47,894 nt of DNA from Pseudoxanthomonas sangjuensis (GTDB lineage: Bacteria; Pseudomonadota; Gammaproteobacteria; Xanthomonadales; Xanthomonadaceae). Positions 14,298-22,756 of this stretch are shown here, one piece after another. The position numbers and the translations under genes were made by a program. Location: the NCBI RefSeq assembly GCF_010211755.1, contig NZ_PDWR01000027.1, positions 1-47,894 of the forward strand. Direction: 5' to 3'. The notes below the pieces were generated by a model. The model worked only from the letters and a program-made list of their open reading frames with translations, was not told the origin of the DNA and did not search any database. How positions within the stretch are numbered: the first letter of the stretch is position 1; every line of letters begins with the position of its first letter.

Positions 14298-16390
14298 GCT
14301 CGCCCCATCCCGCCCTGCCGAAGATCGAAACGCCGAGCAGCGGCGACCCGCTGCGCGACCCCGCGCTGTACCTCAACCGCGAGCTGTCGCAGCTCGACTT
14401 CAACTTCCGCGTGCTGGCGCAGGCGCAGGACCCGCAGGTGCCGCTGCTGGAGCGATTGAGATTTCTGTGCATCAGCTGCACCAACCTCGACGAGTTCTTC
14501 GAGATCCGCGCCGCGACCGTGCGCCATGCGCAGGCCTTCGGCCTGCCGCCCGGCCCCGACGGGCTGCCGCCGGCGACGATCCTGGCGCGCATCCACGACC
14601 GCGCCGCGCAACTGGTCGAGGCGCAATACAGGTTCTGGAACGAGACGCTGCGCCCGGCATTGGCCGAGGCCGGCGTGCGCGTGCTCGGGCGCGCGCAGTG
14701 GAACGCACGGCACAAGCGCTGGCTGCGCGCGTATTTCCGCAAGGAAATCATGCCGGTGCTGTCGCCGCTGGGACTGGATCCGTCGCACCCGTTCCCGAAG
14801 ATCCTCAACAAGTCGCTGAACATCGTCGTGGTGCTGAAGGGCAAGGACGCGTTCGGCCGCAGCGGCCACCACGCGATCGTGCGCGCGCCGCGCTCGCTGC
14901 CTCGCATCATCCACCTGCCGCGGCGCGTGTCCGGCGGCGAGCACGACTTCGTGCTGCTGTCGTCGGTGCTGTCGCACTTCGTCGACGAACTGTTCCCCGG
15001 CATGGAGGTCAGGGGCGCCTACCAGTTCCGCGTGACCCGCGACTCCGAGGTGGTGGTCGACGAGGAGGAAGTGGAGAACCTGGCGCTGGCGCTGCGCGAC
15101 GAACTGGCCGCGCGCGGCTACCGCCCGGCGGTACGGCTGGAGATCGGCAGGGACGCGCCGAAGCCGATCGTGCGCATGCTGCTGCAGAACTTCGAATTGA
15201 GCGAGAACGCGGTCTACGCGATCGACGGCCCGGTCAACCTGAACCGCGTGATCCAGGTCTACGACCTGGTGGAGCGGCCGGAACTGAAGTACCCCGCGTT
15301 CACCCCGCGCGCGCTGCGCGGCGGCGACGCGATGTTCGAGCGGGTCGGCGGCGGCGACGTGCTGCTGCACCACCCGTTCGATTCGTTCGCGCCGGTGCTG
15401 GAACTGCTGCGCCAGGCCGCGGTCGACCCCGACGTGCTGGCGATCAAGCAAACGCTGTACCGCACCGCCAAGGATTCGGTGATCGTCGATTCGCTGGTCC
15501 AGGCCGCGCGCAACGGCAAGGACGTGACCGCGGTGGTCGAACTGCGCGCGCGCTTCGACGAGGAAGCCAACCTCGCCTTCGCCGACCGCCTACAGGAAGC
15601 CGGCGTACAGGTCGTGTACGGCGTGGTCGGCTACAAGACCCACGGCAAGATGCTGCTGATCGTGCGCCGCGAGGGCCGCAAGCTGCGCCGCTACGTGCAC
15701 CTGGGCACCGGCAACTACCACAGCGGCACCGCGCGCACCTATACCGACTTCGGCCTGGTCACCGCCGACCCCGACATCGGCGACGACGTGCACATGCTGT
15801 TCCAGCAATTGTCCGGCATGGCCCCTTCCGCCGGTTTCAAGCGCATCCTGCAGTCGCCGTTCACCCTGCACGCGGCGCTGCTGAGGAAGATCGAACGCGA
15901 GGCGAAGCTGGCGGAGGCCGGCAAGCGCGGCCGCATCATCGCCAAGGTCAACGCGCTGAACGAGCCGCAGGTGATCCGCGCGCTGTACGCGGCCTCGCAG
16001 GCCGGCGTGCGGATCGACCTGATCGTGCGCGGCGCCTGCACGCTGCGCCCCGGCGTGCCCGGCGTTTCCGAGAACATCCGCGTGCGCTCGATCGTCGGCC
16101 GCTTCCTCGAACACAGCCGCGTGTACTGGTTCGGCAACGACGGCAAGCCGGAGATCTTCTGCGCCAGCGCCGACTGGCTGGAACGCAACCTGCTGCACCG
16201 CGTGGAGGTCGCCTTCCCGATCCTCGACCCGGACCTGGCCCGGCGCGTGTTCGACGAAGCGCTGCAGAACTACCTGGACGACAACTGCAACGCATGGACG
16301 CTCGATGCCGACGGCAGCTACCGCCAGCTGTCGCCCGGCCCCGGCGAGGAACCGCACTCGGCGCAGGCGGCATTGCTGGCGAAGGTATAG
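14294..16390 (+). CDS. ppk: Polyphosphate kinase 1
   Basis: A 698-aa enzyme that polymerises the gamma-phosphate of ATP into polyphosphate. N-terminal YLNRELSQLDFN is a family hallmark. The catalytic histidines are at H450 (YKTHGK, phosphorylated in E. coli Ppk as H435) and H607 (FLEHSRVYWF, E. coli H592). The conserved HLGTGNYH and SADWLERN segments are present. The length agrees with xanthomonad Ppk1. Its start overlaps the phoR stop, so synthesis is coupled to the phosphate sensor. Confidence 0.97.
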   Translation: MSSPHPALPKIETPSSGDPLRDPALYLNRELSQLDFNFRVLAQAQDPQVPLLERLRFLCISCTNLDEFFEIRAATVRHAQAFGLPPGPDGLPPATILARIHDRAAQLVEAQYRFWNETLRPALAEAGVRVLGRAQWNARHKRWLRAYFRKEIMPVLSPLGLDPSHPFPKILNKSLNIVVVLKGKDAFGRSGHHAIVRAPRSLPRIIHLPRRVSGGEHDFVLLSSVLSHFVDELFPGMEVRGAYQFRVTRDSEVVVDEEEVENLALALRDELAARGYRPAVRLEIGRDAPKPIVRMLLQNFELSENAVYAIDGPVNLNRVIQVYDLVERPELKYPAFTPRALRGGDAMFERVGGGDVLLHHPFDSFAPVLELLRQAAVDPDVLAIKQTLYRTAKDSVIVDSLVQAARNGKDVTAVVELRARFDEEANLAFADRLQEAGVQVVYGVVGYKTHGKMLLIVRREGRKLRRYVHLGTGNYHSGTARTYTDFGLVTADPDIGDDVHMLFQQLSGMAPSAGFKRILQSPFTLHAALLRKIEREAKLAEAGKRGRIIAKVNALNEPQVIRALYAASQAGVRIDLIVRGACTLRPGVPGVSENIRVRSIVGRFLEHSRVYWFGNDGKPEIFCASADWLERNLLHRVEVAFPILDPDLARRVFDEALQNYLDDNCNAWTLDADGSYRQLSPGPGEEPHSAQAALLAKV

Positions 16391-16482
16391 CGGCCGGCCG
16401 CGACCGCGCCATTGTTCCGGATCAAAGCGCCGCGGGCAGGGCCCGCCCCCTACAACCGAACGAACCGGGATAAGATCAGCGC

Positions 16483-18009
16483 ATGCCCGTGCCCCCCCAG
16501 TCCGCACCCGCACTCAAGGATGGCGACCTGCTCGCCGCCATCGACATCGGCTCCAACAGTTTCCACATGATCGTGGCGCGCTACACGCTGGGGCAGTTGC
16601 GCGTGGTCGACCGCCTGCGAGAAACCGTGCGCATGGCCGACGGCCTCGACGGCAAGGGCGGGCTGAACGACGCGGCGCGCGAACGCGCGTTGCAATGCCT
16701 GGCCCGCTTCGGCCAGCGCATCCGCGACATCCCGGCGACGCGGGTGCGCGCGCTGGCCACCAATACCGTGCGCCAGCTTTCCGCGCCGCAGGAATTCCTC
16801 GCGCCGGCCGAAGCGGCGCTGGGCAAGCCGATCGAAGTGGTGTCCGGCCGCGAGGAAGCGCGCCTGATCTACCTGGGCGTGGCCAACGCGCAGCCGCCGA
16901 AACCGGGCCAGCTACGCCTGGTCATCGACATCGGCGGCGGCTCCACCGAGTTCATCATCGGCCGCGGCTTCGAGCCGATCGAGCGCGAGAGCCTGCAGGC
17001 CGGCTGCATCGCCAGCACGCGCCGCTTCTTCCCCAACGGCAAGCTGTCGCGCAAGCGCTGGAAGGACGGGCTGACCGAGATCAGCGCCGAGTTCCAGCAG
17101 TTCTCGCAGCGGTACCGCGCGCTGGGCTGGCAGGAGGCGCTGGGCTCGTCCGGCACGCACAAGGCCATCGGCGAGATCTGCGCGGCGATGAAGCTGACCA
17201 AGGGCGCGATCACCGCCGAGGCGCTGCCGCAGCTGCGCGACCGCCTGCTGCAGGCCGAGCGCATCCAGGACATCGACCTGCCGGGGCTGGAGAAGGAGCG
17301 CCGGCCGATCATCGCCGGCGGCGTGCTGGTGCTGGAGGCGGCGTTCAACGCACTGGGCCTGCAGCGGCTGATCGTCAGCAAGGCGGCGATGCGCGAAGGC
17401 ATCCTGTACGACATGCTCGGCCGCCGCAGCGACAAGGATCCGCGCGACGCCTCGGTCGCCGCGCTGACCGAACGCTACGGCATCGACGAAATCCAGGCGG
17501 CGCGGGTCGAAGCGACGGCGATGCGCCTGTTCGAGCAGGTCGAGGACGCGTGGAAGCTGGACGACGACGCGGCGCGCATGCTCTGCTGGGCCGCGCGCCT
17601 GCACGAGATCGGCCTGGCCATCGCGCACAGCCAGTACCACGTGCACGGCGCCTACCTGCTGGAAAATTCCGACATCTCCGGCTTCTCGCGGCAGGAGCAG
17701 CAGATGCTGGCCGCGATCGTGCGCACGCACCGCCGCAACGTGCCCAAGACCGCGTTCGATGCCCTGCCCGACCGTCTGCTGCTGCGCGCCAAGCGCACCG
17801 CAGCGCTGCTGCGGCTGGCGGTGCTGCTGCACCGTTCGCACGACCCGGACCCGATCCCGAAGCTGGAACTCGAGGCACGGGGCGATTCGCTGCGCCTGGT
17901 GATCTCGAAGAAGTGGATCGACGCGCGACCACTGCTGCGCGCCGACCTGCTGGGCGAACCGGAAGACATGGACGGGCTGGGGATCGCATTCAAGCCGTTC
18001 GCGGATTGA
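16483..18009 (+). CDS. ppx: Exopolyphosphatase (Ppx/GppA family)
   Basis: A 508-aa enzyme that removes terminal phosphates from polyphosphate, and possibly acts on pppGpp. It has the actin-like ATPase motifs D21-I-G-S-N and IDIGGGSTEF (about 147). A C-terminal HD-like helical domain contains LHEIGLAIAHSQYHVHG, as in E. coli Ppx. Ppx and GppA cannot be separated firmly by sequence; adjacency to ppk favours exopolyphosphatase. It lies 92 bp after ppk, with no terminator between. Confidence 0.93.
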   Translation: MPVPPQSAPALKDGDLLAAIDIGSNSFHMIVARYTLGQLRVVDRLRETVRMADGLDGKGGLNDAARERALQCLARFGQRIRDIPATRVRALATNTVRQLSAPQEFLAPAEAALGKPIEVVSGREEARLIYLGVANAQPPKPGQLRLVIDIGGGSTEFIIGRGFEPIERESLQAGCIASTRRFFPNGKLSRKRWKDGLTEISAEFQQFSQRYRALGWQEALGSSGTHKAIGEICAAMKLTKGAITAEALPQLRDRLLQAERIQDIDLPGLEKERRPIIAGGVLVLEAAFNALGLQRLIVSKAAMREGILYDMLGRRSDKDPRDASVAALTERYGIDEIQAARVEATAMRLFEQVEDAWKLDDDAARMLCWAARLHEIGLAIAHSQYHVHGAYLLENSDISGFSRQEQQMLAAIVRTHRRNVPKTAFDALPDRLLLRAKRTAALLRLAVLLHRSHDPDPIPKLELEARGDSLRLVISKKWIDARPLLRADLLGEPEDMDGLGIAFKPFAD

Positions 18010-18103
18010 CACGCCCCGGGACCGATGGCCGACGAACGCCATCACGTCGAGCGGATCCGGCAGAATTTATACTTGGTAGCTCGATTCTCGTGATCGCAGC
18101 GCA

Positions 18104-18769
18104 ATGACCCGCATTCTTTATTCCGGCACCAAGAACGCCTCCAGCTGGGCGTTCAGGGCCTGGCTCGCGCTTCGCGAGGCCGGGATCGAGTTCGAGGAGC
18201 GCGTAGTCGACATCCGCAAGCCGCAACGCTTCGAGAACCTGAACCGCATCGTGGAATTCTCGCCACCCGCCGCCGTTCCCGTGCTGGTGGACGGCGAGAC
18301 CGTGATCTTCGACTCGCTGGCCATCATGGAATACGCCAACGAGCTCGCCGGCAACAAATTCCTCCCGCGCGAGCCCAGGCTCAGGGCACGTGCGCGTTCG
18401 TTCCTGGCATGGCAACACGCCGGGCTGTCGGGCCTGTGTCCGCGCCTGTCGTTCGAGAGCGCGTTCTATCCGGACAAGCGCGCCATGACCTTCGACGAAC
18501 AGGCGCAGTCCGCCCGGGCCTACGACGCTTTCGAAAAGCAACTGTCGCATAGCGGCGGCCCGTATCTTTTCGGTGATCTGAGCCTGGCGGACATGGCCCT
18601 GGTCCCCACCGCCCTGCGGCTCGCTTCGCACACGCCAGGGGACAGGCTGTCCCAATGGCCGCAAGTCGCGGCCTGGAACGACAGGTTGATGGCACGCGAA
18701 TCCGTCCGGGAATGGCTGTCCGAGGCGAACGGGCTACCTGTCGTGCGCCTTCCGGATTACATGCCGTAG
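18104..18769 (+). CDS. Glutathione S-transferase family protein
   Basis: A 221-aa protein with the GST fold. The N-terminal thioredoxin-like domain (1-80) carries a likely catalytic serine in TKNASSWAFR and the cis-Pro glutathione contact AAVPVL, then DSLAIMEYA. The helical C-terminal domain contains the N-capping motif LSLADMALVP. It resembles the zeta/YfcF-type bacterial GSTs that conjugate or isomerise small electrophiles; the substrate is unknown. A -10-like TATACT lies at 18068-18073. It stands alone, with a palindromic repeat after its stop. Confidence 0.88.
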   Translation: MTRILYSGTKNASSWAFRAWLALREAGIEFEERVVDIRKPQRFENLNRIVEFSPPAAVPVLVDGETVIFDSLAIMEYANELAGNKFLPREPRLRARARSFLAWQHAGLSGLCPRLSFESAFYPDKRAMTFDEQAQSARAYDAFEKQLSHSGGPYLFGDLSLADMALVPTALRLASHTPGDRLSQWPQVAAWNDRLMARESVREWLSEANGLPVVRLPDYMP

Positions 18770-18776
18770 TCGCGAT

Positions 18777-18803
18777 GATGGGTATCGCTTCGCTCCACCC
18801 ATC
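18777..18803. repeat. Palindromic intergenic repeat after the GST gene
   Basis: GATGGGT (18777-18783) and ACCCATC (18797-18803) form a 7-bp stem around ATCGCTTCGCTCC. I recognise this as a widespread dispersed gammaproteobacterial repeat type. It may act as a weak terminator or RNA stabiliser. Confidence 0.55.
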
Positions 18804-18842
18804 CTACAATCGCATCTGATTGCGCATGGAAGAAACCGACGG

Positions 18843-19451
18843 ATGAGTACCACCTTCATCGCCCCCGACGGCAAACCGCGCTGCAGCTGGTGCGCGGCCA
18901 CGCCGGAATACCTGCACTACCACGACACCGAATGGGGCTTCCCGGTCGCCGACGACCGCCGCCTGTTCGAGAAGATCAGCCTGGAAGGTTTCCAGTCCGG
19001 CCTGAGCTGGCGCACCATCCTGGCCAAGCGCGAGAACTTCCGCGCCGCGTTCCACGGCTTCGACTTCGACAAGGTCGCCCGCTTCACCGAACGCGACGTC
19101 GAACGCCTGCTGAAGGATGCCGGCATCGTCCGCCACCGCGGCAAGATCGAAGCGGTGATCAACAACGCCCGGCGCGCCCGCGAACTGGTCGAACGCGAAG
19201 GCTCGCTCGCGGCCTTCGCCTGGCGCTACGAAGCCGACCCGAAACGGCAAGCCGACCCGCAGGCCGCATCGACATCGCCGGAGTCGGTCGCGATGTCGAA
19301 GGCGCTGAAGAAGCTCGGCTGGAAATTCGTCGGCCCCACCACCGTCTACGCCTTCATGCAGGCGATGGGACTGGTCAACGACCACGCCCGGGAATGCATC
19401 GTCCACGCCAGGGTCGAGCAGGCGCGCAGCAGGTTCAAGCGGCCCGCATAA
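18843..19451 (+). CDS. tag: DNA-3-methyladenine glycosylase I
   Basis: A 202-aa base-excision repair enzyme that removes 3-methyladenine from alkylated DNA. The zinc-snap ligands are visible as C14 (PRCSW), H27 (YHDTEWG), H181 and C185 (NDHAREC), matching E. coli Tag C4, H17, H175, C179. WGFPVADDRRLFE and FQSGLSWRTIL are strong family signatures. The N-terminus is about 10 residues longer than in E. coli. It stands alone between the GST gene and the convergent M20 peptidase gene. Confidence 0.95.
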   Translation: MSTTFIAPDGKPRCSWCAATPEYLHYHDTEWGFPVADDRRLFEKISLEGFQSGLSWRTILAKRENFRAAFHGFDFDKVARFTERDVERLLKDAGIVRHRGKIEAVINNARRARELVEREGSLAAFAWRYEADPKRQADPQAASTSPESVAMSKALKKLGWKFVGPTTVYAFMQAMGLVNDHARECIVHARVEQARSRFKRPA

Positions 19452-19553
19452 GGCACGGCCCGCCGCTTCCCGAGCGGATCGCGGGAAAGCCACGGCAGCG
19501 CCCACTCCGGAAACGTTCGTGCGCAGGAAGTTCGAACGCCCGCAGGCGCAGGC

Positions 19554-20852
19554 TTACGGTGCAGCAGTGAGCCGGCTCATCAGGATCGCCGCGCGCTTGG
19601 CCTGTCGGCGCAGGCTGTCGAGGTCGACGGTCTCGCGGGGCGTGTGGTCGCCGGAGCTGGCCGGGCCCAACCCGACCAGCCCGTCCACGTCGGCGGCGAC
19701 GAAGGAAATGTCGCCGGCGCCGCGCTTCAACGGGTCCAGTGCCGGCATCGGCGCCAGGCCCAGATCGGCGTTGACCGCGTTCAATTTCGCCAGCAGCGCG
19801 CGGTTGCCCGCGGTCGGCGCCATCGGCGGATAGCCTTCCTCGAAAACCAGTTCGGCATCGGTGCCCGGCAGGTGCGCGGCCACGATCTGCTGCATCTTCG
19901 CCGCGACACGCTGCGTCTGCTCGGGGCTCAGCGTGCGGAAATCGCCCTTGGCGACGGCGATGGACGGGATGATGTTGCTCTTGCCGGTGGCCGCGACGTG
20001 CGCGCCGTCCGCACCCACTTCCGCGCTCTGCCCGCCGCCGAGCAGGCCGACGTTGAAGGTCAGGTTGGGCTCGGGCAATTCGCTGCGGAACGCGGCGATG
20101 ATCCGCGCCATTTCGAAGATCGCGCCATCGCCGGCCGCCTTGGAGAAGATCCCCGAACTGTGCCCGGAACGGCCGCGCGTGGTCAGCGTCCAGTCGCCGA
20201 CCGAGCGCCGCGCGATGGAACCCATGTCCTGGCCGTTTTCGGTCGACAGGCCTTCGAAATCCAGCGCCACGTCGGCACGCTTGCCCGCCGCGATCAGGTC
20301 GGCGCGGGAAATCGACTGCGGGCTGCCCGCGTCCTCCTCGTCGCCGGTCAGCACTACCTCGATGTCGGCGTCGGCCAGGGTGCCGGCCGCCTGCATCGCC
20401 CGCAGCGCCGCCAGCACCACCACCACGCCGCCCTTGTTGTCGGCCGCGCCGGGACCGTGCCCGCGGTCGCCGTCGCGGACGAACTTCTGGAACGGCGAAT
20501 CCGCTTCGAACACCGTGTCCAGGTGGCCGATCAGCAGCAGGCGCTTGCCGCCGGGCCTGCCGGCATGGGTCGCGATCAGGTGGCCGGCGCGTCCGGCCCG
20601 TTCCATGGGCTTCCATTCCACGCGGAAGCCGAGGCGCTCGAATTCCGGCGCCACCATGTCGGCCACGGCGCGCACGCCGGCCAGGTTCATCGTGCCGCTG
20701 TTCTGGTCGACCAGCCGCTGCAGCAGCGCGATCGAGCGCTCGTATTCGGCGTCTACGGTCGCGATCATCGTCCGTTCCTGCGGCGACAGTGCCGCGCGGG
20801 CCGCGGGCACCGTCGCGACCAGCACCAGGAAAGCCAGGGCAGCGCTACGCAT
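19554..20852 (-). CDS. Secreted M20-family metallopeptidase (carboxypeptidase G2-like)
   Basis: A 432-aa exported zinc peptidase. A signal peptide spans residues 1-21 (VPAARA). Metal-binding regions of the M20 family are visible: GHLDTVF, GAADNKGG (bridging Asp), TGDEEDAGS (catalytic Glu pair) and the C-terminal SSGDHTPRE histidine. The start at 20852 has GAGG six nucleotides upstream, so an upstream in-frame ATG at 20885 is rejected. The best match by eye is glutamate carboxypeptidase/CPG2. It is divergent from the glycosyltransferase gene. Confidence 0.9.
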   Translation of the reverse strand: MRSAALAFLVLVATVPAARAALSPQERTMIATVDAEYERSIALLQRLVDQNSGTMNLAGVRAVADMVAPEFERLGFRVEWKPMERAGRAGHLIATHAGRPGGKRLLLIGHLDTVFEADSPFQKFVRDGDRGHGPGAADNKGGVVVVLAALRAMQAAGTLADADIEVVLTGDEEDAGSPQSISRADLIAAGKRADVALDFEGLSTENGQDMGSIARRSVGDWTLTTRGRSGHSSGIFSKAAGDGAIFEMARIIAAFRSELPEPNLTFNVGLLGGGQSAEVGADGAHVAATGKSNIIPSIAVAKGDFRTLSPEQTQRVAAKMQQIVAAHLPGTDAELVFEEGYPPMAPTAGNRALLAKLNAVNADLGLAPMPALDPLKRGAGDISFVAADVDGLVGLGPASSGDHTPRETVDLDSLRRQAKRAAILMSRLTAAP

Positions 20853-20992
20853 TTCGTACCTCGATGCAGGAACCGTTGACCGCACCGATGTTAAAGCAAG
20901 GCGACGCGGCCTGCGTCATCTTTCGGCAACCGGACCGCAACAACCGCTACACGAACGACCTGCAGCATGTGGGCCATGCCGAATAAGGGCAG

Positions 20993-22147
20993 ATGGAGTC
21001 GCATCCGATGCGCTATGCCATCGTCACCGAAACCTACCCGCCGGAGATCAACGGCGTCGCACTGACCGTGCAGGGTCTCGAACAAGGCCTGCGCGCGCGT
21101 GGCCACGAGGTTTCCGTGGTGCGCCTGCGCCAGGACACCGACAGCACCGATGACAACGAACTGCTGGTCCGCGGCGTCGGTCTGCCGCGCTACCCCGGCC
21201 TGAAGTTCGGCCTGCCCGCGCCGCGCGCGCTGGCCAGACTGTGGAGCGAAAACACGCCGGACGCGATCTACGTGGCCACGGAAGGTCCGCTTGGGTGGTC
21301 GGCACTGCGCGCCGCGCGGCGGCTCGGCGTCCCGGCCGCGACCGGCTTCCATACCCGCTTCGACCAGTACATGCGCGATTACGGCTTTCCGTTCCTGCAG
21401 AGCACCGCGCTGCGCTGGATGCGCCGTTTCCACAACGGCGCGCAGGCCACGCTGGTGCCGACCCGCGAGCTGGCCGAGTTCCTGCAAGGCAACGACTTCC
21501 GCCACGTGGTACGGCTGGCGCGGGCGGTGGACACCACTCACTTTAGCCCGGACAAGCGCGACCGCAGGCTGCGCGAGGAATGGGAAGTCGGCGAAGACGG
21601 CTTCGCCGCGATCTACGTGGGCCGCATCGCGCCGGAAAAGAACCTGGAACTGGCGGTGAAGACCTACCGCGAGATCCAGCGCGTGCGGCCGAAGGCGCGT
21701 TTCGTCTTCGTCGGCGATGGCCCGGCGCGCGCGCAACTGGCCGCGGACAACCCCGACTTCATCTTCTGCGGCATCAGGCGCGGCGAAGAACTGGCCCGGC
21801 ATTTCGCCAGCGGCGACCTGTTCGTGTTTCCCAGCCACAGCGAGACCTTCGGCAACGTGACCCTGGAAGCGATGGCCAGCGGCGTGCCGACCGTGGCCTT
21901 CGACTACGGCGCCGCGCGCGAGCACCTGATCGACGGCGAGCACGGCGCGGCGGTGGACAGCGACGAAGCCTTCATCGAATCGGCGGTGCGCCTGGCGCGC
22001 GAGGATGCGCTGCGCACGTCGATGGGGCGCGCCGCGCACGTGGCCGTGCAACTGCTGCGCCCGGAACAGGTTTCCGCGGATTTCGACGAATTGCTGGCTG
22101 GCCTGGCCAATGCGAGGAGGCACCATGCGAATGCCGCAACCGCGTAA
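20993..22147 (+). CDS. GT4-family glycosyltransferase
   Basis: A 384-aa GT-B enzyme that transfers a sugar from a nucleotide sugar to a lipid or glycan acceptor. The N-terminal domain starts with TETYPPEINGVA, the acceptor-side signature of MgtA/PimB-like mannosyltransferases. The C-terminal domain carries GRIAPEKNLE and the EX7E motif E284/E292 (HSETFGNVTLEAM). A second start at 21008 (MRYAIV) would give 379 aa and is equally likely. The end overlaps the PAP2 gene by 23 bp, suggesting a shared lipid-linked glycan pathway. Confidence 0.88.
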   Translation: MESHPMRYAIVTETYPPEINGVALTVQGLEQGLRARGHEVSVVRLRQDTDSTDDNELLVRGVGLPRYPGLKFGLPAPRALARLWSENTPDAIYVATEGPLGWSALRAARRLGVPAATGFHTRFDQYMRDYGFPFLQSTALRWMRRFHNGAQATLVPTRELAEFLQGNDFRHVVRLARAVDTTHFSPDKRDRRLREEWEVGEDGFAAIYVGRIAPEKNLELAVKTYREIQRVRPKARFVFVGDGPARAQLAADNPDFIFCGIRRGEELARHFASGDLFVFPSHSETFGNVTLEAMASGVPTVAFDYGAAREHLIDGEHGAAVDSDEAFIESAVRLAREDALRTSMGRAAHVAVQLLRPEQVSADFDELLAGLANARRHHANAATA

Positions 22148-22676
22148 CCACTTCATCCATGCCCGCGACGCCGGCTGGTGCCTGCGCGCCAACCGTTGGG
22201 GCGCGTGGCGCGGCGTGCGCGGCTTCTTCGCCGCGATCAGCCGGCTCGGCGACGGCGTGTTCTGGTACGTGCTGATGGGCGCGCTGGTCGTGCTCGATGG
22301 CATGGCCGGGCTGGCCGCGTCGGCGCACATGGCCGCGACCGGCGTGGTCCCGCTGACGATGTACAAGCTGCTGAAGCGCTGGACGAAACGGCCGCGGCCG
22401 TTCGCCGCCGATGGCCGCATCCAGGCATGGATCGCGCCGCTGGACGAATTCAGCTTCCCGTCCGGGCACACGCTGCATGCGGTGTCGTTCACCCTGGTCG
22501 CGCTGGCCTACTACCCGGTGCTGGCTGCGCTGCTGCTGCCGTTCACCGCCTGCGTGGCGGCATCGCGCGTGGTGCTGGGCCTGCACTACCCCAGCGACGT
22601 GCTGGCCGCGACCGCGATCGGCACGGCCTTGGCCGGCGCGTCGCTGTGGCTGGTATCGGGCGCGTGGCTGTTCTGA
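22125..22676 (+). CDS. PAP2-family membrane phosphatase
   Basis: A 183-aa integral membrane phosphatase with about five hydrophobic segments. The three PAP2 motifs are present: K-RWTKRP-RP, PSGHT, and SRVVLGLHYPSD, whose histidines and arginine do catalysis. A perfect AGGAGG five nucleotides upstream fixes the start at 22125. It overlaps the glycosyltransferase gene, so the two are translated together. Likely substrates are lipid phosphates such as undecaprenyl pyrophosphate or phosphatidyl phosphates; this is not resolved. Confidence 0.9.
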   Translation: MRMPQPRNHFIHARDAGWCLRANRWGAWRGVRGFFAAISRLGDGVFWYVLMGALVVLDGMAGLAASAHMAATGVVPLTMYKLLKRWTKRPRPFAADGRIQAWIAPLDEFSFPSGHTLHAVSFTLVALAYYPVLAALLLPFTACVAASRVVLGLHYPSDVLAATAIGTALAGASLWLVSGAWLF

Positions 22677-22700
22677 TTCGGGACGAACGGCTCATCGGGA

Positions 22701-22726
22701 AAATAAGGGCCGGCACTGCCGGCCCT
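22701..22726 (-). terminator. Terminator between convergent PAP2 and M28 genes
   Basis: A 9-bp perfect stem (22706-22714 with 22718-22726), 3-nt loop. On the minus strand it is followed by TTATTTT, so it mainly ends the M28 peptidase transcript; the plus-strand side lacks T residues. Confidence 0.75.
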
Positions 22727-22756
22727 CGCCGCATCTGCGCACGGCGAATACCGCGG

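Noticed and set aside
20852-20885. Upstream ATG for the M20 peptidase at 20885
   Set aside because: The ATG at 20852 has a good GAGG site and begins a proper signal peptide.
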